Assembly: GCA_023432075.1 (NCBI GenBank)
Contig: JAEYVD010000902.1
Coordinates: 1 to 11,934 of the forward strand
Length of the DNA stretch: 11,934 nucleotides
Direction: 5' to 3'
Origin: Pseudomonadota bacterium
Lineage (GTDB): Bacteria; Pseudomonadota; Gammaproteobacteria; Burkholderiales; Burkholderiaceae_B
Shown in pieces: positions 1 to 7,124 of the stretch; the first letter of the stretch is position 1, and each line of letters begins with the position of its first letter. The translations under genes and the position numbers were made by a program. The notes under the pieces were generated by a model that saw nothing but the letters and a program-made list of their open reading frames with translations, was not told the origin of the DNA and made no database searches.

Positions 1-38
1 GAGCTCGCCCGGCCTGAAGCCAGGGCGTCGCGACAATC

Positions 39-70
39 CAAAGGCAGGGACGTACGCCGTACGCCCTTTG
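39..70. repeat. Imperfect inverted repeat downstream of the SWIB gene
   Basis: CAAAGG (39-44) pairs with CCTTTG (65-70), and between them CGTACGCCGTACG (51-63) can fold into a 5-bp hairpin with a 3-base loop. It lies just after the stop codon of the minus-strand SWIB gene. It could be a weak 3'-end structure or terminator for that gene, but there is no good T-tract on the minus strand. The sequence from 1 to 38 shows nothing I can name. Confidence 0.35.
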
Positions 71-75
71 CCTGC

Positions 76-354
76 TTACTTCAGATGTGCGTTGACCAGT
101 TTGGTCAGTTCGAACATCGTGACCTGATCCTTGCCGAAGATCGGGCGCAGCTTGGCATCGGCGTTGATGTTGCGCTTGTTGCTGGCATCTTGCAGGTTGT
201 GCTTCTTGATGTATTCCCAGATCTTCTTGGTGACCTCGGTACGCGGCACGGCTTCCGAGCCGATGACAGCGGCCAATTCGGCGCTGGGGGTCAGCGGCTT
301 CATGAATGCAGCGTTCGGCTTGCGCGCGGTCGCGGGTTTGGAGGTTGTGGCCAT
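76..354 (-). CDS. Small SWIB/MDM2-domain protein
   Basis: The product has 92 residues. The N-terminal 20 or so residues are rich in Ala, Thr, Lys and Pro and look flexible. The rest matches a SWIB/MDM2 fold: a 'MKPLTPSAELAAVIG' opening, a 'PRTEVTKKIWEYIKKHNLQD' core, an 'INADAKLRPIFG' stretch and a final 'MFELTKLVNAHL' helix. In eukaryotes this domain belongs to SWI/SNF chromatin remodelling subunits; in bacteria it occurs as small stand-alone proteins or fused to topoisomerase in chlamydiae. The role of the stand-alone form is unknown to me; DNA or protein binding is an inference. The start ATG at 354 is chosen because AAGGAG (364-369, read on the minus strand) lies 9 bases before it; a longer frame reaching to 453 has no such signal and its extra residues do not look like the domain. 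The gene stands alone and is divergent from the M20 hydrolase. Confidence 0.85.
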   Translation of the reverse strand: MATTSKPATARKPNAAFMKPLTPSAELAAVIGSEAVPRTEVTKKIWEYIKKHNLQDASNKRNINADAKLRPIFGKDQVTMFELTKLVNAHLK

Positions 355-402
355 AATGCGGCGCTCCTTCTCTGGCTGTTGGAAAAATTGTCCTGCGGCC
401 GG

Positions 403-431
403 AGCATAACGTGTCTCTCCCGTAAAGACAA
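403..431 (-). promoter_or_regulatory. Probable sigma-70 promoter of the SWIB gene
   Basis: On the minus strand TTGTCT (426-431) and TATGCT (403-408) are separated by exactly 17 bases, each matching 4 of 6 consensus positions. The predicted start of transcription is near 396, giving a leader of about 40 bases that includes the AAGGAG site. No equally good promoter was seen for the divergent plus-strand gene; a TAAAAT at 455-460 has no convincing -35 partner. Confidence 0.5.
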
Positions 432-501
432 AGGCATTTATCCTCTGTAGCAACTAAAATGCACCGACCGTCCCCTCTATCACGTCATTCTGTAACGTCC
501 T

Positions 502-1695
502 ATGTACGCACGTTCTCCGTTGGAATCGATTCGGCTTTTTCATGACGAATTGACGGCGCTTCGGCGCGATTTGCATGCTCATCCGGAATTGGGTTTTGAA
601 GAAGTCCGCACGTCGGGCATCGTCGCCGGTGCGCTGGAAGCGTTGGGCATCGAGGTGCACCGCGGGATCGGCAAGACCGGTGTAGTAGGCGTAATCCGTG
701 GCAAACGGTGCGACAGCGGCCGCATGATTGGATTGCGCGCCGACATGGACGCGTTGCCCATGACCGAGGACAACACGTTCGGGCACAAGTCGACCAAGCC
801 CGGATTGATGCACGGCTGCGGCCACGATGGCCACACGGCGGTGCTGATCGGCGCGGCCAAGTACCTGGCGCAGACGCGCAATTTCGATGGTACGGCCGTG
901 TTGATTTTCCAGCCGGCGGAAGAAGGGCGCGGCGGGGCGCGCGCCATGCTTGAGGACGGCCTGTTTGACACGTTTCCTTGCGATGCGATCTACGCCTTGC
1001 ACAACTGGCCGGGGCTGAAGCCGGGCACCATCGGCATCAATCCGGGTCCGATGATGGCGGCGGCCGATCGCTTCGAGATCCTGATCACGGGCCGAGGCGG
1101 CCACGGGGCGCATCCTTATCAGACGATTGATCCGGTGACGATCGCGGGCCAGATCATCACGGCGTTGCAGACGATCGTGTCGCGCAACGTGAATCCGTTG
1201 GATTCGGCCGTGCTGTCGATCGGTTCGGTGCAGGCCGGTCACCCCGGCGCGATGAGCGTGATTCCACGCGAGGCGCGGATGGTTGGCACGGTGCGGACAT
1301 TCCGCAAGTCGGTCCAGGAAATGGTCGAGACGCGCATGCGGGAGCTAGTGAGCGCAATTGCCGGTGCGTTCGGCGGCACCGCCGAAGTGGTCTACGAGCG
1401 CATCTACCCCGCGACCCTGAACACCCCTCAGCACGCCAACCTGGTAGCAGACATCGCGACCGAGATGATCGGCAAGGAAAACGTGGTGCGCGACCTGGTA
1501 CCCTCGATGGGGTCCGAAGACTTTTCGTTCATGTTGCAAGCCAAGCCGGGCGCCTATTTCCGTCTTGGTCAGGGGGGAGCCGATTCCGGCTGCCTGCTGC
1601 ACAACCCGCATTTCGATTTCAACGATGCCGTCATTCCCCTGGGTAGCGCGATGTTCTGCGCGCTGGCCGAACGGGGCATGCCGCTTGCAGATTAA
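502..1695 (+). CDS. M20-family amidohydrolase (hippurate hydrolase/aminoacylase type)
   Basis: This is a 397-residue cytoplasmic metallopeptidase-fold amidohydrolase of the M20D group, which cleaves N-acyl bonds of amino acids or related amides (hippurate, N-acetyl amino acids, indole conjugates); the substrate here cannot be told from sequence. Visible motifs are '[14 protein letters not shown]' near residue 21, '[11 protein letters not shown]' near 77, and the metal-site block HGCGHDGH at 104-111 (Cys106, His108). QPAEEG at 137-142 carries the catalytic and ligand Glu pair, ALHNWPG has His167, and a C-terminal [11 protein letters not shown] has His367. The dimerisation (lid) domain begins near '[15 protein letters not shown]'. 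Length is normal for the family. The ATG at 502 is the first possible start, since an in-frame TAA lies 9 bases before it; the ribosome binding site is poor. It ends 10 bases before pyrC and probably shares a transcript with it. Confidence 0.93.
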   Translation: MYARSPLESIRLFHDELTALRRDLHAHPELGFEEVRTSGIVAGALEALGIEVHRGIGKTGVVGVIRGKRCDSGRMIGLRADMDALPMTEDNTFGHKSTKPGLMHGCGHDGHTAVLIGAAKYLAQTRNFDGTAVLIFQPAEEGRGGARAMLEDGLFDTFPCDAIYALHNWPGLKPGTIGINPGPMMAAADRFEILITGRGGHGAHPYQTIDPVTIAGQIITALQTIVSRNVNPLDSAVLSIGSVQAGHPGAMSVIPREARMVGTVRTFRKSVQEMVETRMRELVSAIAGAFGGTAEVVYERIYPATLNTPQHANLVADIATEMIGKENVVRDLVPSMGSEDFSFMLQAKPGAYFRLGQGGADSGCLLHNPHFDFNDAVIPLGSAMFCALAERGMPLAD

Positions 1696-1705
1696 GAAGC
1701 CTTCC

Positions 1706-2770
1706 ATGTCTATTCAAAGCACGACTCAACTCACCATTACCCGTCCGGACGACTGGCATCTGCATTTGCGCGACGGCGCGGCGCTTGAAGCCGTGGTCGC
1801 TGATACGGCGCGGCAGTTTGCCCGCGCCATCATCATGCCTAACCTGAAGCCGCCGGTCACGACGACGGAACAGGCGTTGGCGTATCGCGGCCGCATTCTG
1901 GAAGCGCTTGCGAAGTCGGGCGTTAACCCGGATTCGTTCACGCCCCTGATGACGCTGTACCTGACGGACAACACATCGGCCGAAGAAATCGTGCGCGCGC
2001 ATGCGTCTGGCCAGGTCTACGCGGTCAAGCTGTATCCCGCGGGCGCCACGACCAACTCGGATGCGGGCGTGACCGATTTGCTGGGCAAGTGCACGAAGGC
2101 GCTGGAAGCACTGCAGAAGTGTGGGATGCCGTTGCTGGTGCATGGCGAAGTGACGGATCCGTCGATTGACGTCTTCGACCGCGAGGCCATTTTTGTCGAG
2201 CGCGTGATGAAGCCGTTGCGGCGCGCGTTTCCGGCATTGAAGGTGGTGTTCGAACACATCACGACGAAGGAAGGCGCCGAGTACGTGCGCGATGCGGAAG
2301 GTCCGATTGCCGCGACGATCACCCCGCAGCATATGCTTTACAACCGCAATGCGATCTTCCAGGGCGGCGTGCGGCCTCATTGGTATTGCCTGCCGATTCT
2401 CAAGCGCGAGACGCACCGTCTTGCACTGGTCGAGGCGGCAACCAGCGGCAGTCCGCGCTTTTTCCTGGGAACGGACAGCGCGCCGCATGCGCGCGGTCTG
2501 AAGGAGCATGCCTGTGGCTGCGCGGGTTGCTACACCGCGCTGCATGCAATGGAGCTGTACGCCACCGCGTTCGAGGCGGCGGGCAAGCTCGACAAGCTGG
2601 AAGGTTTTGCCAGCTTCCACGGCCCGGATTTCTACGGCCTGCCTCGCAACACCGGCACGCTGACTCTGTCGCGCGAGACTTATCAAGTGCCGCAAGAATT
2701 GGCGTTCGGCGATACGACGCTGGTCCCGCTGGCCGCTGGAGAGGCGCTGGATTGGCGCGCCCACGTTTGA
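1706..2770 (+). CDS. pyrC: Dihydroorotase, class II
   Basis: The 354-residue zinc enzyme reversibly cyclises N-carbamoyl-L-aspartate to L-dihydroorotate, the third step of de novo pyrimidine synthesis. The E. coli-type (class II) pattern is complete: HLHLRDG with zinc ligands His18 and His20, the carboxylated Lys108 in '[17 protein letters not shown]', His146 in VHGEV, His184 in EHITTK, and catalytic Asp257 with His261 in GTDSAPH. Total length is close to E. coli PyrC (348). The start ATG at 1706 gives the usual N-terminus ('[15 protein letters not shown]'); the reading frame is open further upstream into the M20 gene, but that part is not PyrC-like. A weak AAGAAG (1694-1699) lies before the start, so coupling to the upstream gene is plausible. 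The gene is followed directly by a strong terminator. Confidence 0.97.
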   Translation: MSIQSTTQLTITRPDDWHLHLRDGAALEAVVADTARQFARAIIMPNLKPPVTTTEQALAYRGRILEALAKSGVNPDSFTPLMTLYLTDNTSAEEIVRAHASGQVYAVKLYPAGATTNSDAGVTDLLGKCTKALEALQKCGMPLLVHGEVTDPSIDVFDREAIFVERVMKPLRRAFPALKVVFEHITTKEGAEYVRDAEGPIAATITPQHMLYNRNAIFQGGVRPHWYCLPILKRETHRLALVEAATSGSPRFFLGTDSAPHARGLKEHACGCAGCYTALHAMELYATAFEAAGKLDKLEGFASFHGPDFYGLPRNTGTLTLSRETYQVPQELAFGDTTLVPLAAGEALDWRAHV

Positions 2771-2794
2771 AGGCATGGCGGCTCGCGCCGGCTT

Positions 2795-2837
2795 AAAAAA
2801 ACGGGTGAGCGGCGTTGCCGTTCACCCGTTTTTTTTT
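2795..2837. terminator. Two-way Rho-independent terminator between pyrC and uup
   Basis: An A-run (2795-2801) precedes ACGGGTGA (2801-2808), which pairs with TCACCCGT (2822-2829); inside, CGGC (2810-2813) pairs with GCCG (2817-2820) around a GTT loop. A run of T follows to 2837. A-run on one side and T-run on the other let it work on both strands, as expected between convergent genes. Confidence 0.9.
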
Positions 2838-2872
2838 GCCGCTCAGCGGACTATCTATATATAGCAGTGATG

Positions 2873-4699
2873 TCAGAGCGTGCCGTCGCGCCGCGCTTCC
2901 AGCAGTTCCCAGCGCGCGAACTTCTCTTCGAGTTCGGTTTCCAGTTTGGCGAGTTCGCCGTTGATGCGTTCGACCTCGTCGGGCGCGTCGCGATAGAGAC
3001 TGCCATCCGCCAGCTTGCCTGCCAGTTCAGCCTGCTGGGCCTCGAGCGCGGCAATCGCGTCGGGCAGGCCTTCGAGTTCGCGCAGATCCCAGGCGTTGAT
3101 CTTGCCGGCCTTCGCAGGCTTTGGGCGTGCGGCTTTCGCGCGAACGGCACTGTCGTCGGCGGATTTGGCAGCCTTGTCGGCGTCGGTCTGCGAGGCGGCG
3201 GGCGCCGGCCGCTGTGAAACCCATTCGTCGTAACCGCCCACGTAATCGCGCCAGTGGCCGTCGCCCTCATAGGCGATGGTCTGCGTCACCGCGTTGTTGA
3301 GGAAGGCGCGGTCATGGCTGACCAGCAGCACGGTGCCGGCATATTCCTGCAGCAGCTCTTCCAGCAGTTCCAGCGTTTCGATGTCCAGGTCGTTGGTGGG
3401 TTCGTCCAGCACCAGCACGTTTGCCGGGCGTGCAAAGAGCCGCGCCAGCAACAGGCGCGCGCGTTCGCCGCCTGACAGGCTGCGCACGGGCGAACCGGCG
3501 CGTGCCGGCGAAAACAGGAAATCGCCCAGATAGGTCATCACGTGCTTACGCACGCCGCCGATCTCGACCCATTCGCTTCCCGGGCTGATGATGTCGACGA
3601 GCGAGGCGTTTTCGTCAAGCTGCGCGCGCATCTGATCGAAGTAGGCGACCGCGACGTTGGTGCCCAGGCGCGTCGCGCCGGTGTCGGGTTGCAGTTCGCC
3701 CAGGATGAGCTTGAGCAGCGTGGTCTTGCCCGCGCCATTGGGTCCGATGATGCCGATGCGGTCGCCGCGCAGCAGGGTTGTGGAATAGTCGTCGACCACG
3801 ATCTTGTCGCCAAACCGCTTGCTGACGTGTTCGAGTTCGGCCACGAGCTTGCCGGACCGTTGGCCTTCGGCCAGCGCCAGCGATACGTTGCCGACGCGCT
3901 CGCGGCGCTCGGCGCGCTGCACGCGCAGGCTTTCCAGGCGGCGCACACGGCCTTCGTTTCGCGTGCGGCGCGCTTCCACGCCCTTGCGGATCCAGACTTC
4001 TTCCTGTGCCAGCAGTTTGTCGAAACGCGCCTGTTCCAGCCGTTCGGATTCCAGCCACTGCGCCTTGCGCTCCTGCCATTGCGAGAAGTTGCCGGGGAAG
4101 CTCAGGAGACGGCCGCGGTCGAGTTCGACGATGCGGGTGGTGACGGCGTCCAGGAAGCGGCGGTCGTGGGTGATGATGACCGCTGCACCTTTCCAGGCGC
4201 GCAGCATGTCCTCCAGCCACGCAATGCCTTCGAAGTCCAGATGGTTGGTGGGTTCGTCGAGCAGCAGCAGATCCGGCTCGTCGATCAAGGCGCGGGCAAG
4301 GGCGACGCGCTTGCGGGTGCCGCCGGACAATCCCGCGATCTGCACATCGGCGGGCAGGCCCAACTTTTCGATGACGGCGCGGGCGCGCGAGGGGCGCTGC
4401 CAGTCTTCGTGGTCGCCGTCCGTGTTGCACACGACATCGAACACCGTGGCATTGTCGTCAAGCTCGGGCTCTTGTTCGACGGTGGCCACGCGCAGGCTGG
4501 AGCTGCGGGCGATGGCGCCGTCGTCTGGCTGCGTGCGGCCGTCGAGCAGCCGGAGGAGCGAGGACTTCCCTGCGCCATTGCGGCCGATGAGGCCTATGCG
4601 TTCGCCGGACTGGATGGCGAAGTCGGCATGGTCGAGCAGCGGATGGTGCCCATACGCGAGCTGGACGTCGGTCAGGGTAATGAGAGTTTCGAGGGCCAT
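2873..4699 (-). CDS. uup: ABC-F family ATPase Uup
   Basis: This 608-residue soluble protein has two ABC ATPase domains in tandem and no membrane segment. Domain 1 has Walker A GRNGAGKS (39-46), signature LSGGTRKR (124-131) and Walker B LLLLDEPTNHLD around 148. Domain 2 has Walker A GPNGAGKT (319-326), signature LSGGERAR (408-415) and LDEPTNDLD at 431-439. The linker between them (about 205-270) is rich in Arg, Glu and Lys, as in ribosome-binding ABC-F proteins. An Ala/Lys-rich stretch (about 497-533) leads to a C-terminal coiled coil (about 535-605), the DNA-binding-type tail that separates Uup from EttA. Uup is linked in E. coli to ribosome function and to precise excision of transposons. 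The start aligns with known Uup N-termini, but I see no Shine-Dalgarno site before it. It is divergent from rnpB and convergent with pyrC. Confidence 0.93.
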   Translation of the reverse strand: MALETLITLTDVQLAYGHHPLLDHADFAIQSGERIGLIGRNGAGKSSLLRLLDGRTQPDDGAIARSSSLRVATVEQEPELDDNATVFDVVCNTDGDHEDWQRPSRARAVIEKLGLPADVQIAGLSGGTRKRVALARALIDEPDLLLLDEPTNHLDFEGIAWLEDMLRAWKGAAVIITHDRRFLDAVTTRIVELDRGRLLSFPGNFSQWQERKAQWLESERLEQARFDKLLAQEEVWIRKGVEARRTRNEGRVRRLESLRVQRAERRERVGNVSLALAEGQRSGKLVAELEHVSKRFGDKIVVDDYSTTLLRGDRIGIIGPNGAGKTTLLKLILGELQPDTGATRLGTNVAVAYFDQMRAQLDENASLVDIISPGSEWVEIGGVRKHVMTYLGDFLFSPARAGSPVRSLSGGERARLLLARLFARPANVLVLDEPTNDLDIETLELLEELLQEYAGTVLLVSHDRAFLNNAVTQTIAYEGDGHWRDYVGGYDEWVSQRPAPAASQTDADKAAKSADDSAVRAKAARPKPAKAGKINAWDLRELEGLPDAIAALEAQQAELAGKLADGSLYRDAPDEVERINGELAKLETELEEKFARWELLEARRDGTL

Positions 4700-4790
4700 G
4701 TGGGTTGTTGGTGTCTGCGGCAGCTAAGCGGATCAGCGCGTATTGTCGCAGGAACCCGAGGGACCGGTCTTGCAGTCGCCGGCTGCTCCG

Positions 4791-4818
4791 GGGACAGAGC
4801 GGGCGGGTGTACTAGAAT
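4791..4818 (+). promoter_or_regulatory. Probable rnpB promoter
   Basis: TAGAAT (4813-4818) is a good -10 box, with GGGACA (4791-4796, 4 of 6) 16 bases upstream. The start of transcription predicted 7 to 9 bases after the -10 box falls at about 4825-4827, exactly where the RNase P RNA closing helix begins. Confidence 0.65.
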
Positions 4819-4826
4819 ACGTGCTG

Positions 4827-5230
4827 CAAGACGGGTTGGACGATCGCGGTGGGCGCAAGCCCATCGAGGAAGGTCCGGACTCCATAGGGCAGGGTAACGG
4901 CTAACGGCCGTCCGGTCGCGCTTTCGGGCACGGCTGAGGAATAGGACCACAGAGACGAGACTGCGGCGCGGGCGCGCTTTGCGCGCACTGATACGGCCAT
5001 CTCCGTATTGCGCCGACCGGCAACGGGCGGCGGCATCGCAGGGTGAAACGCGGCAACCTCTATCCGGAGCAACATCAAATAGGCATGCGTGCGGCCTCAC
5101 GGCCGTGAAGGGCGGCTCCGTCCGAGCATGCGGGTAGATGGCTACAGCGGCTCAGCAATGAATCGCGCAGAGGAATGATCGTCCGCCAGGGCAACCTGGC
5201 GTACAGAATCCGGCCTATAGACCCGTCTTG
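4827..5230 (+). ncRNA. rnpB: RNase P catalytic RNA (class A)
   Basis: The RNA, about 404 bases, is the ribozyme that removes 5' leaders from tRNA precursors together with the RnpA protein. Conserved blocks in order are GAGGAAGGTCCGGACTCC followed by ATAGGGCAGGG (about 4867-4895), CCACAGAGACGAG (about 4948), GGGTGAAACGCGGCAACC (about 5041-5058), CCGGAGCAA with CAAATAGGC (about 5063-5085), GCGGGTAG (about 5129), AGAGGAATGATCGTCC (about 5169-5184) and TACAGAATCCGG (about 5202-5213). The ends are fixed by helix P1: CAAGACGGGT (4827-4836) pairs with ACCCGTCTTG (5221-5230), and two further base pairs extend it to 12. GGACGATC near the 5' end also pairs with GATCGTCC near 5177-5184. The first block has GAAGG where many species have GAAAG, a position that I recall as variable. 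Small reading frames across this region are not genes. Confidence 0.96.
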
Positions 5231-5279
5231 CATTGAATTCTGCCGGCGCGCGCGGATCTGGACGAGGCCGCGCGGCCGT

Positions 5280-5306
5280 CTGGCGTTCCACGCGCCAGTT
5301 TATTTT
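5280..5306 (+). terminator. Rho-independent terminator of the rnpB precursor
   Basis: CTGGCG (5280-5285) pairs perfectly with CGCCAG (5293-5298) across a 7-base loop and is followed by TTTATTTT (5299-5306). It lies about 50 bases beyond the mature 3' end of rnpB, which fits a precursor that is trimmed. A further GC-rich hairpin without a T-run, CGCGCGG (5249-5255) with CCGCGCG (5268-5274), lies between. Confidence 0.65.
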
Positions 5307-5427
5307 CACTTCCAGGGTCGCCTGTCCGGCGGGAAGCCTCGCCAACTCGACGGATCGACCGGGCGGCAGACGGTAACTTGACCCCATTAGCCGCTACTTC
5401 TGAAGTAGGACTTTTAGAGTATGTCGC
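5307..5427 (+). other. Unassigned spacer with palindrome and promoter-like boxes
   Basis: No convincing protein gene is visible. CTTCC with GGAAG and an inner CGCC with GGCG (about 5308-5337) can form a hairpin. TTGACC (5378-5383) resembles a -35 box; a weak TGAAGT (5401-5406) is 17 bases on. That weak box lies inside a perfect 15-base palindrome, CTACTTC-T-GAAGTAG (5394-5408), placed where a repressor could act. Together with the terminator that follows, a short untranslated transcript is possible but unproven. Confidence 0.3.
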
Positions 5428-5460
5428 AACCTCCTGATTTATTGGGAGGTTTTTCTTTTT
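5428..5460 (+). terminator. Second Rho-independent terminator upstream of mraZ
   Basis: AACCTCC (5428-5434) pairs perfectly with GGAGGTT (5445-5451) over a 10-base loop and runs into TTTTCTTTTT. It points along the plus strand, about 120 bases after the probable rnpB terminator and about 60 bases before the mraZ promoter. It may be a back-up for rnpB or the end of an unrecognised short transcript; it also insulates the dcw cluster. Confidence 0.85.
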
Positions 5461-5518
5461 GCGTATTTACAAGTTGATCTAAGTCCTTGTTGTGATTGAA
5501 AAAATTGCAACCACGCGC

Positions 5519-5548
5519 TTGACCGCCCCTGTGCCCATACCGTAGAGT
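5519..5548 (+). promoter_or_regulatory. Probable promoter of the dcw cluster (Pmra)
   Basis: TTGACC (5519-5524, 5 of 6) and TAGAGT (5543-5548, 4 of 6) are 18 bases apart. The predicted transcription start is near 5555, inside the MraZ repeat array and about 35 bases before the mraZ start codon. The position directly upstream of mraZ is the expected place for the main dcw promoter. Confidence 0.55.
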
Positions 5549-5582
5549 GGGAAATAGTAGGAAATTGTGCAATTAAGTGGGG
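5547..5582 (+). promoter_or_regulatory. MraZ operator (MraZ box), four phased repeats
   Basis: TGGGA (5548-5552), TAGGA (5558-5562), TGCAA (5568-5572) and TGGGG (5578-5582) occur at an exact 10-base period with 5-base spacers. This is the known layout of MraZ boxes in E. coli (TGGGN units separated by 5 bases), where MraZ represses its own operon. The first and last units match fully, the second has one change and the third is degenerate. The array overlaps the predicted -10 box and transcription start, and its last unit is also the likely ribosome binding site of mraZ. Confidence 0.75.
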
Positions 5583-5590
5583 TAAAAGTG

Positions 5591-6019
5591 GTGTTTCAGG
5601 GAAGCAGCGCGCTCACGCTGGATGCCAAGGGACGGATCTCGATTCCGACCCGGCATCGTGACGCGCTCGTGTCGCAGGCCGAAGGCCGGCTGACCCTGAC
5701 CCGCCACCCCGACGGCTGCCTGCTGGTGTATCCGCGGCCCGAGTGGGAAAAGAAGCGCGAGCAGATCGCGGCTTTTCCCATGACGGCTCGCGCGCTGCAG
5801 CGGCTGTTGCTGGGCAACGCTCAGGACGTGGAACTGGACGGCTCCGGCCGGGTCCTGATCGCTCCTGAACTGCGCAACGCTTCCGGTATGACGCGCGATG
5901 TGATGCTGCTCGGTCTGGGCTCTCACTTCGAGCTGTGGGACGCCGCTACCCTGGCCAGCCGAGAGGCTGAAGACTTGGCCAAGGGTATGCCGGACGTGTT
6001 GAACCAGTTTTCGTTCTGA
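5591..6019 (+). CDS. mraZ: Transcriptional regulator MraZ
   Basis: The 142-residue DNA-binding protein forms oligomeric rings and represses the dcw operon that it heads. Two AbrB/SpoVT-type swapped-hairpin motifs are seen: [12 protein letters not shown] (DAKGR at 11-15) and [16 protein letters not shown] (DGSGR at 83-87), the double arrangement typical of MraZ. The C-terminus '[11 protein letters not shown]' is also typical. The chosen start is GTG at 5591, giving the family N-terminus (M)[16 protein letters not shown] at 5588 is a near-equal choice. An in-frame GTG at 5567 is unlikely because it would place the first residues inside the operator repeats and lies too far before the conserved start. 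AGTGGGG (5576-5582) is the probable ribosome binding site. rsmH follows after 7 bases. Confidence 0.95.
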   Translation: MFQGSSALTLDAKGRISIPTRHRDALVSQAEGRLTLTRHPDGCLLVYPRPEWEKKREQIAAFPMTARALQRLLLGNAQDVELDGSGRVLIAPELRNASGMTRDVMLLGLGSHFELWDAATLASREAEDLAKGMPDVLNQFSF

Positions 6020-6026
6020 AAGAGTT

Positions 6027-7124
6027 ATGGAATTCGAACATCGGCCCGTCCTCCTGGCGCCGACGGTGGACGCGCTTTTGCTGCCTGGTTTTGGCGGCAA
6101 GGGCGCGGCACGGTCGCAGCCGCAGGATGGGCAGGATGTGGCTACGCGAATCGAAAGTGGCGTCTTTGTCGACGGCACGTTCGGACGGGGTGGCCACAGC
6201 CGAGAATTGCTTGGCCGGCTGGGCAAGCAAGCCCGGCTGATCGTGTTTGACAAGGACCCGCAGGCCATTGCGGTCGCCAACGCGCTGGGGGCCGAGGATG
6301 CGCGGGTCACGGTAGTGCATGGGGGCTTTGCCACCATGGCTGAAGAATTGGAGCAGCGCGGCATCGGCAAGGTCGATGGCGTGATGCTGGATCTGGGCGT
6401 TTCGTCGCCTCAGATCGACGATGCCGAGCGCGGTTTCTCGTTCATGCGAGACGGCCCACTCGATATGCGGATGGACACCACTCGTGGTCCCACGGTGGCG
6501 GATTGGCTGGCGCAAGCCAGTGTGGATGAGATGCGGGAGGTCATAGCGGATTATGGCGAAGAACGGTTTGCTTTTCAGGTTGCAAAGGCGATTGCTGCTC
6601 GCCGCGCAACAAGGCCGCTGCGCACCACGCTCGAGCTTGCCGAGTGCGTCGCCAGCGCCGTCCGCACGCGCGAAAAGGGGCAACATCCGGCCACACGCAC
6701 CTTTCAAGCTTTACGGATTTACATCAATCGGGAACTCGAAGAGCTCGCGCGCACCCTCGCGTCAGCTTTAGACCTGCTTGCCCCAGGGGGGAGGTTGGCG
6801 GTGATCAGCTTTCATTCGCTTGAAGACCGCATGGTGAAGCAATGCATCGCGGCGGCGGCTCGTCCGGCTGCCGCGCATGCACGCCTGCCCCTGCGCGAGA
6901 GCGAAATGCCCCAGCCTGTCGTCCGTTCCCTTGGCAAGGTCGTGGCCGAAGACGATGAAGTCTCGTCCAACGCCCGTGCCCGCTCGGCCATCCTGCGGGT
7001 GGCCGAGCGCACCGAAACACCGCTGCCCCCCGAGGGCGGCTTTGCATTTGTGAAGATCGGCTCGCTGCCCGGCAGCGACCTCGCCCCGCCGCCCCGTCGC
7101 GGCGGCAAGGGAGGGCGCCGCTAA
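6027..7124 (+). CDS. rsmH: 16S rRNA (cytosine-1402-N4) methyltransferase
   Basis: The product, 365 residues and formerly called MraW, uses S-adenosylmethionine to methylate N4 of C1402 in the decoding centre of 16S rRNA. Motifs: HRPVLL at 5-10, SAM-binding [11 protein letters not shown] (48-58), FDKDPQA (74-80), [12 protein letters not shown] (121-132), [16 protein letters not shown] (135-150), [15 protein letters not shown] (220-234) and ISFHSLEDR (260-268). It is about 50 residues longer than the E. coli protein: residues about 20-44 are a Gly/Gln/Asp-rich insert between the first helix and the SAM loop, and residues about 330-365 form a Pro/Gly/Arg-rich tail. Only a weak GAAAGAG precedes the ATG, so coupling to mraZ is likely. 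Its TAA overlaps the ftsL ATG (TAATG). Confidence 0.97.
   Translation: MEFEHRPVLLAPTVDALLLPGFGGKGAARSQPQDGQDVATRIESGVFVDGTFGRGGHSRELLGRLGKQARLIVFDKDPQAIAVANALGAEDARVTVVHGGFATMAEELEQRGIGKVDGVMLDLGVSSPQIDDAERGFSFMRDGPLDMRMDTTRGPTVADWLAQASVDEMREVIADYGEERFAFQVAKAIAARRATRPLRTTLELAECVASAVRTREKGQHPATRTFQALRIYINRELEELARTLASALDLLAPGGRLAVISFHSLEDRMVKQCIAAAARPAAAHARLPLRESEMPQPVVRSLGKVVAEDDEVSSNARARSAILRVAERTETPLPPEGGFAFVKIGSLPGSDLAPPPRRGGKGGRR

Noticed and set aside
2855..2864. CTATATATAG palindrome after the pyrC/uup terminator
   Set aside because: A 10-base simple AT palindrome between convergent gene ends, with no partner site; chance is likely.
4700..4790. Possible promoter for uup on the minus strand
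   Set aside because: I searched the divergent spacer and found no -35/-10 pair with acceptable spacing that I would defend.
3542..4897. A 451-codon plus-strand open frame opposite uup, running into rnpB
   Set aside because: Antisense to a clear two-domain ABC ATPase and overlapping the RNase P RNA; no domain seen.
5142..5387. Small open frames across the end of rnpB and the spacer, on both strands
   Set aside because: They overlap conserved RNase P RNA blocks and the rnpB terminator, and the peptides are Arg/Pro-rich without a ribosome binding site.
5421..5477. An 18-codon frame (MSQPPDLLGG...) over the second terminator
   Set aside because: Too short to support alone, with only a poor ribosome binding site; kept only as one possibility within the orphan-terminator finding.
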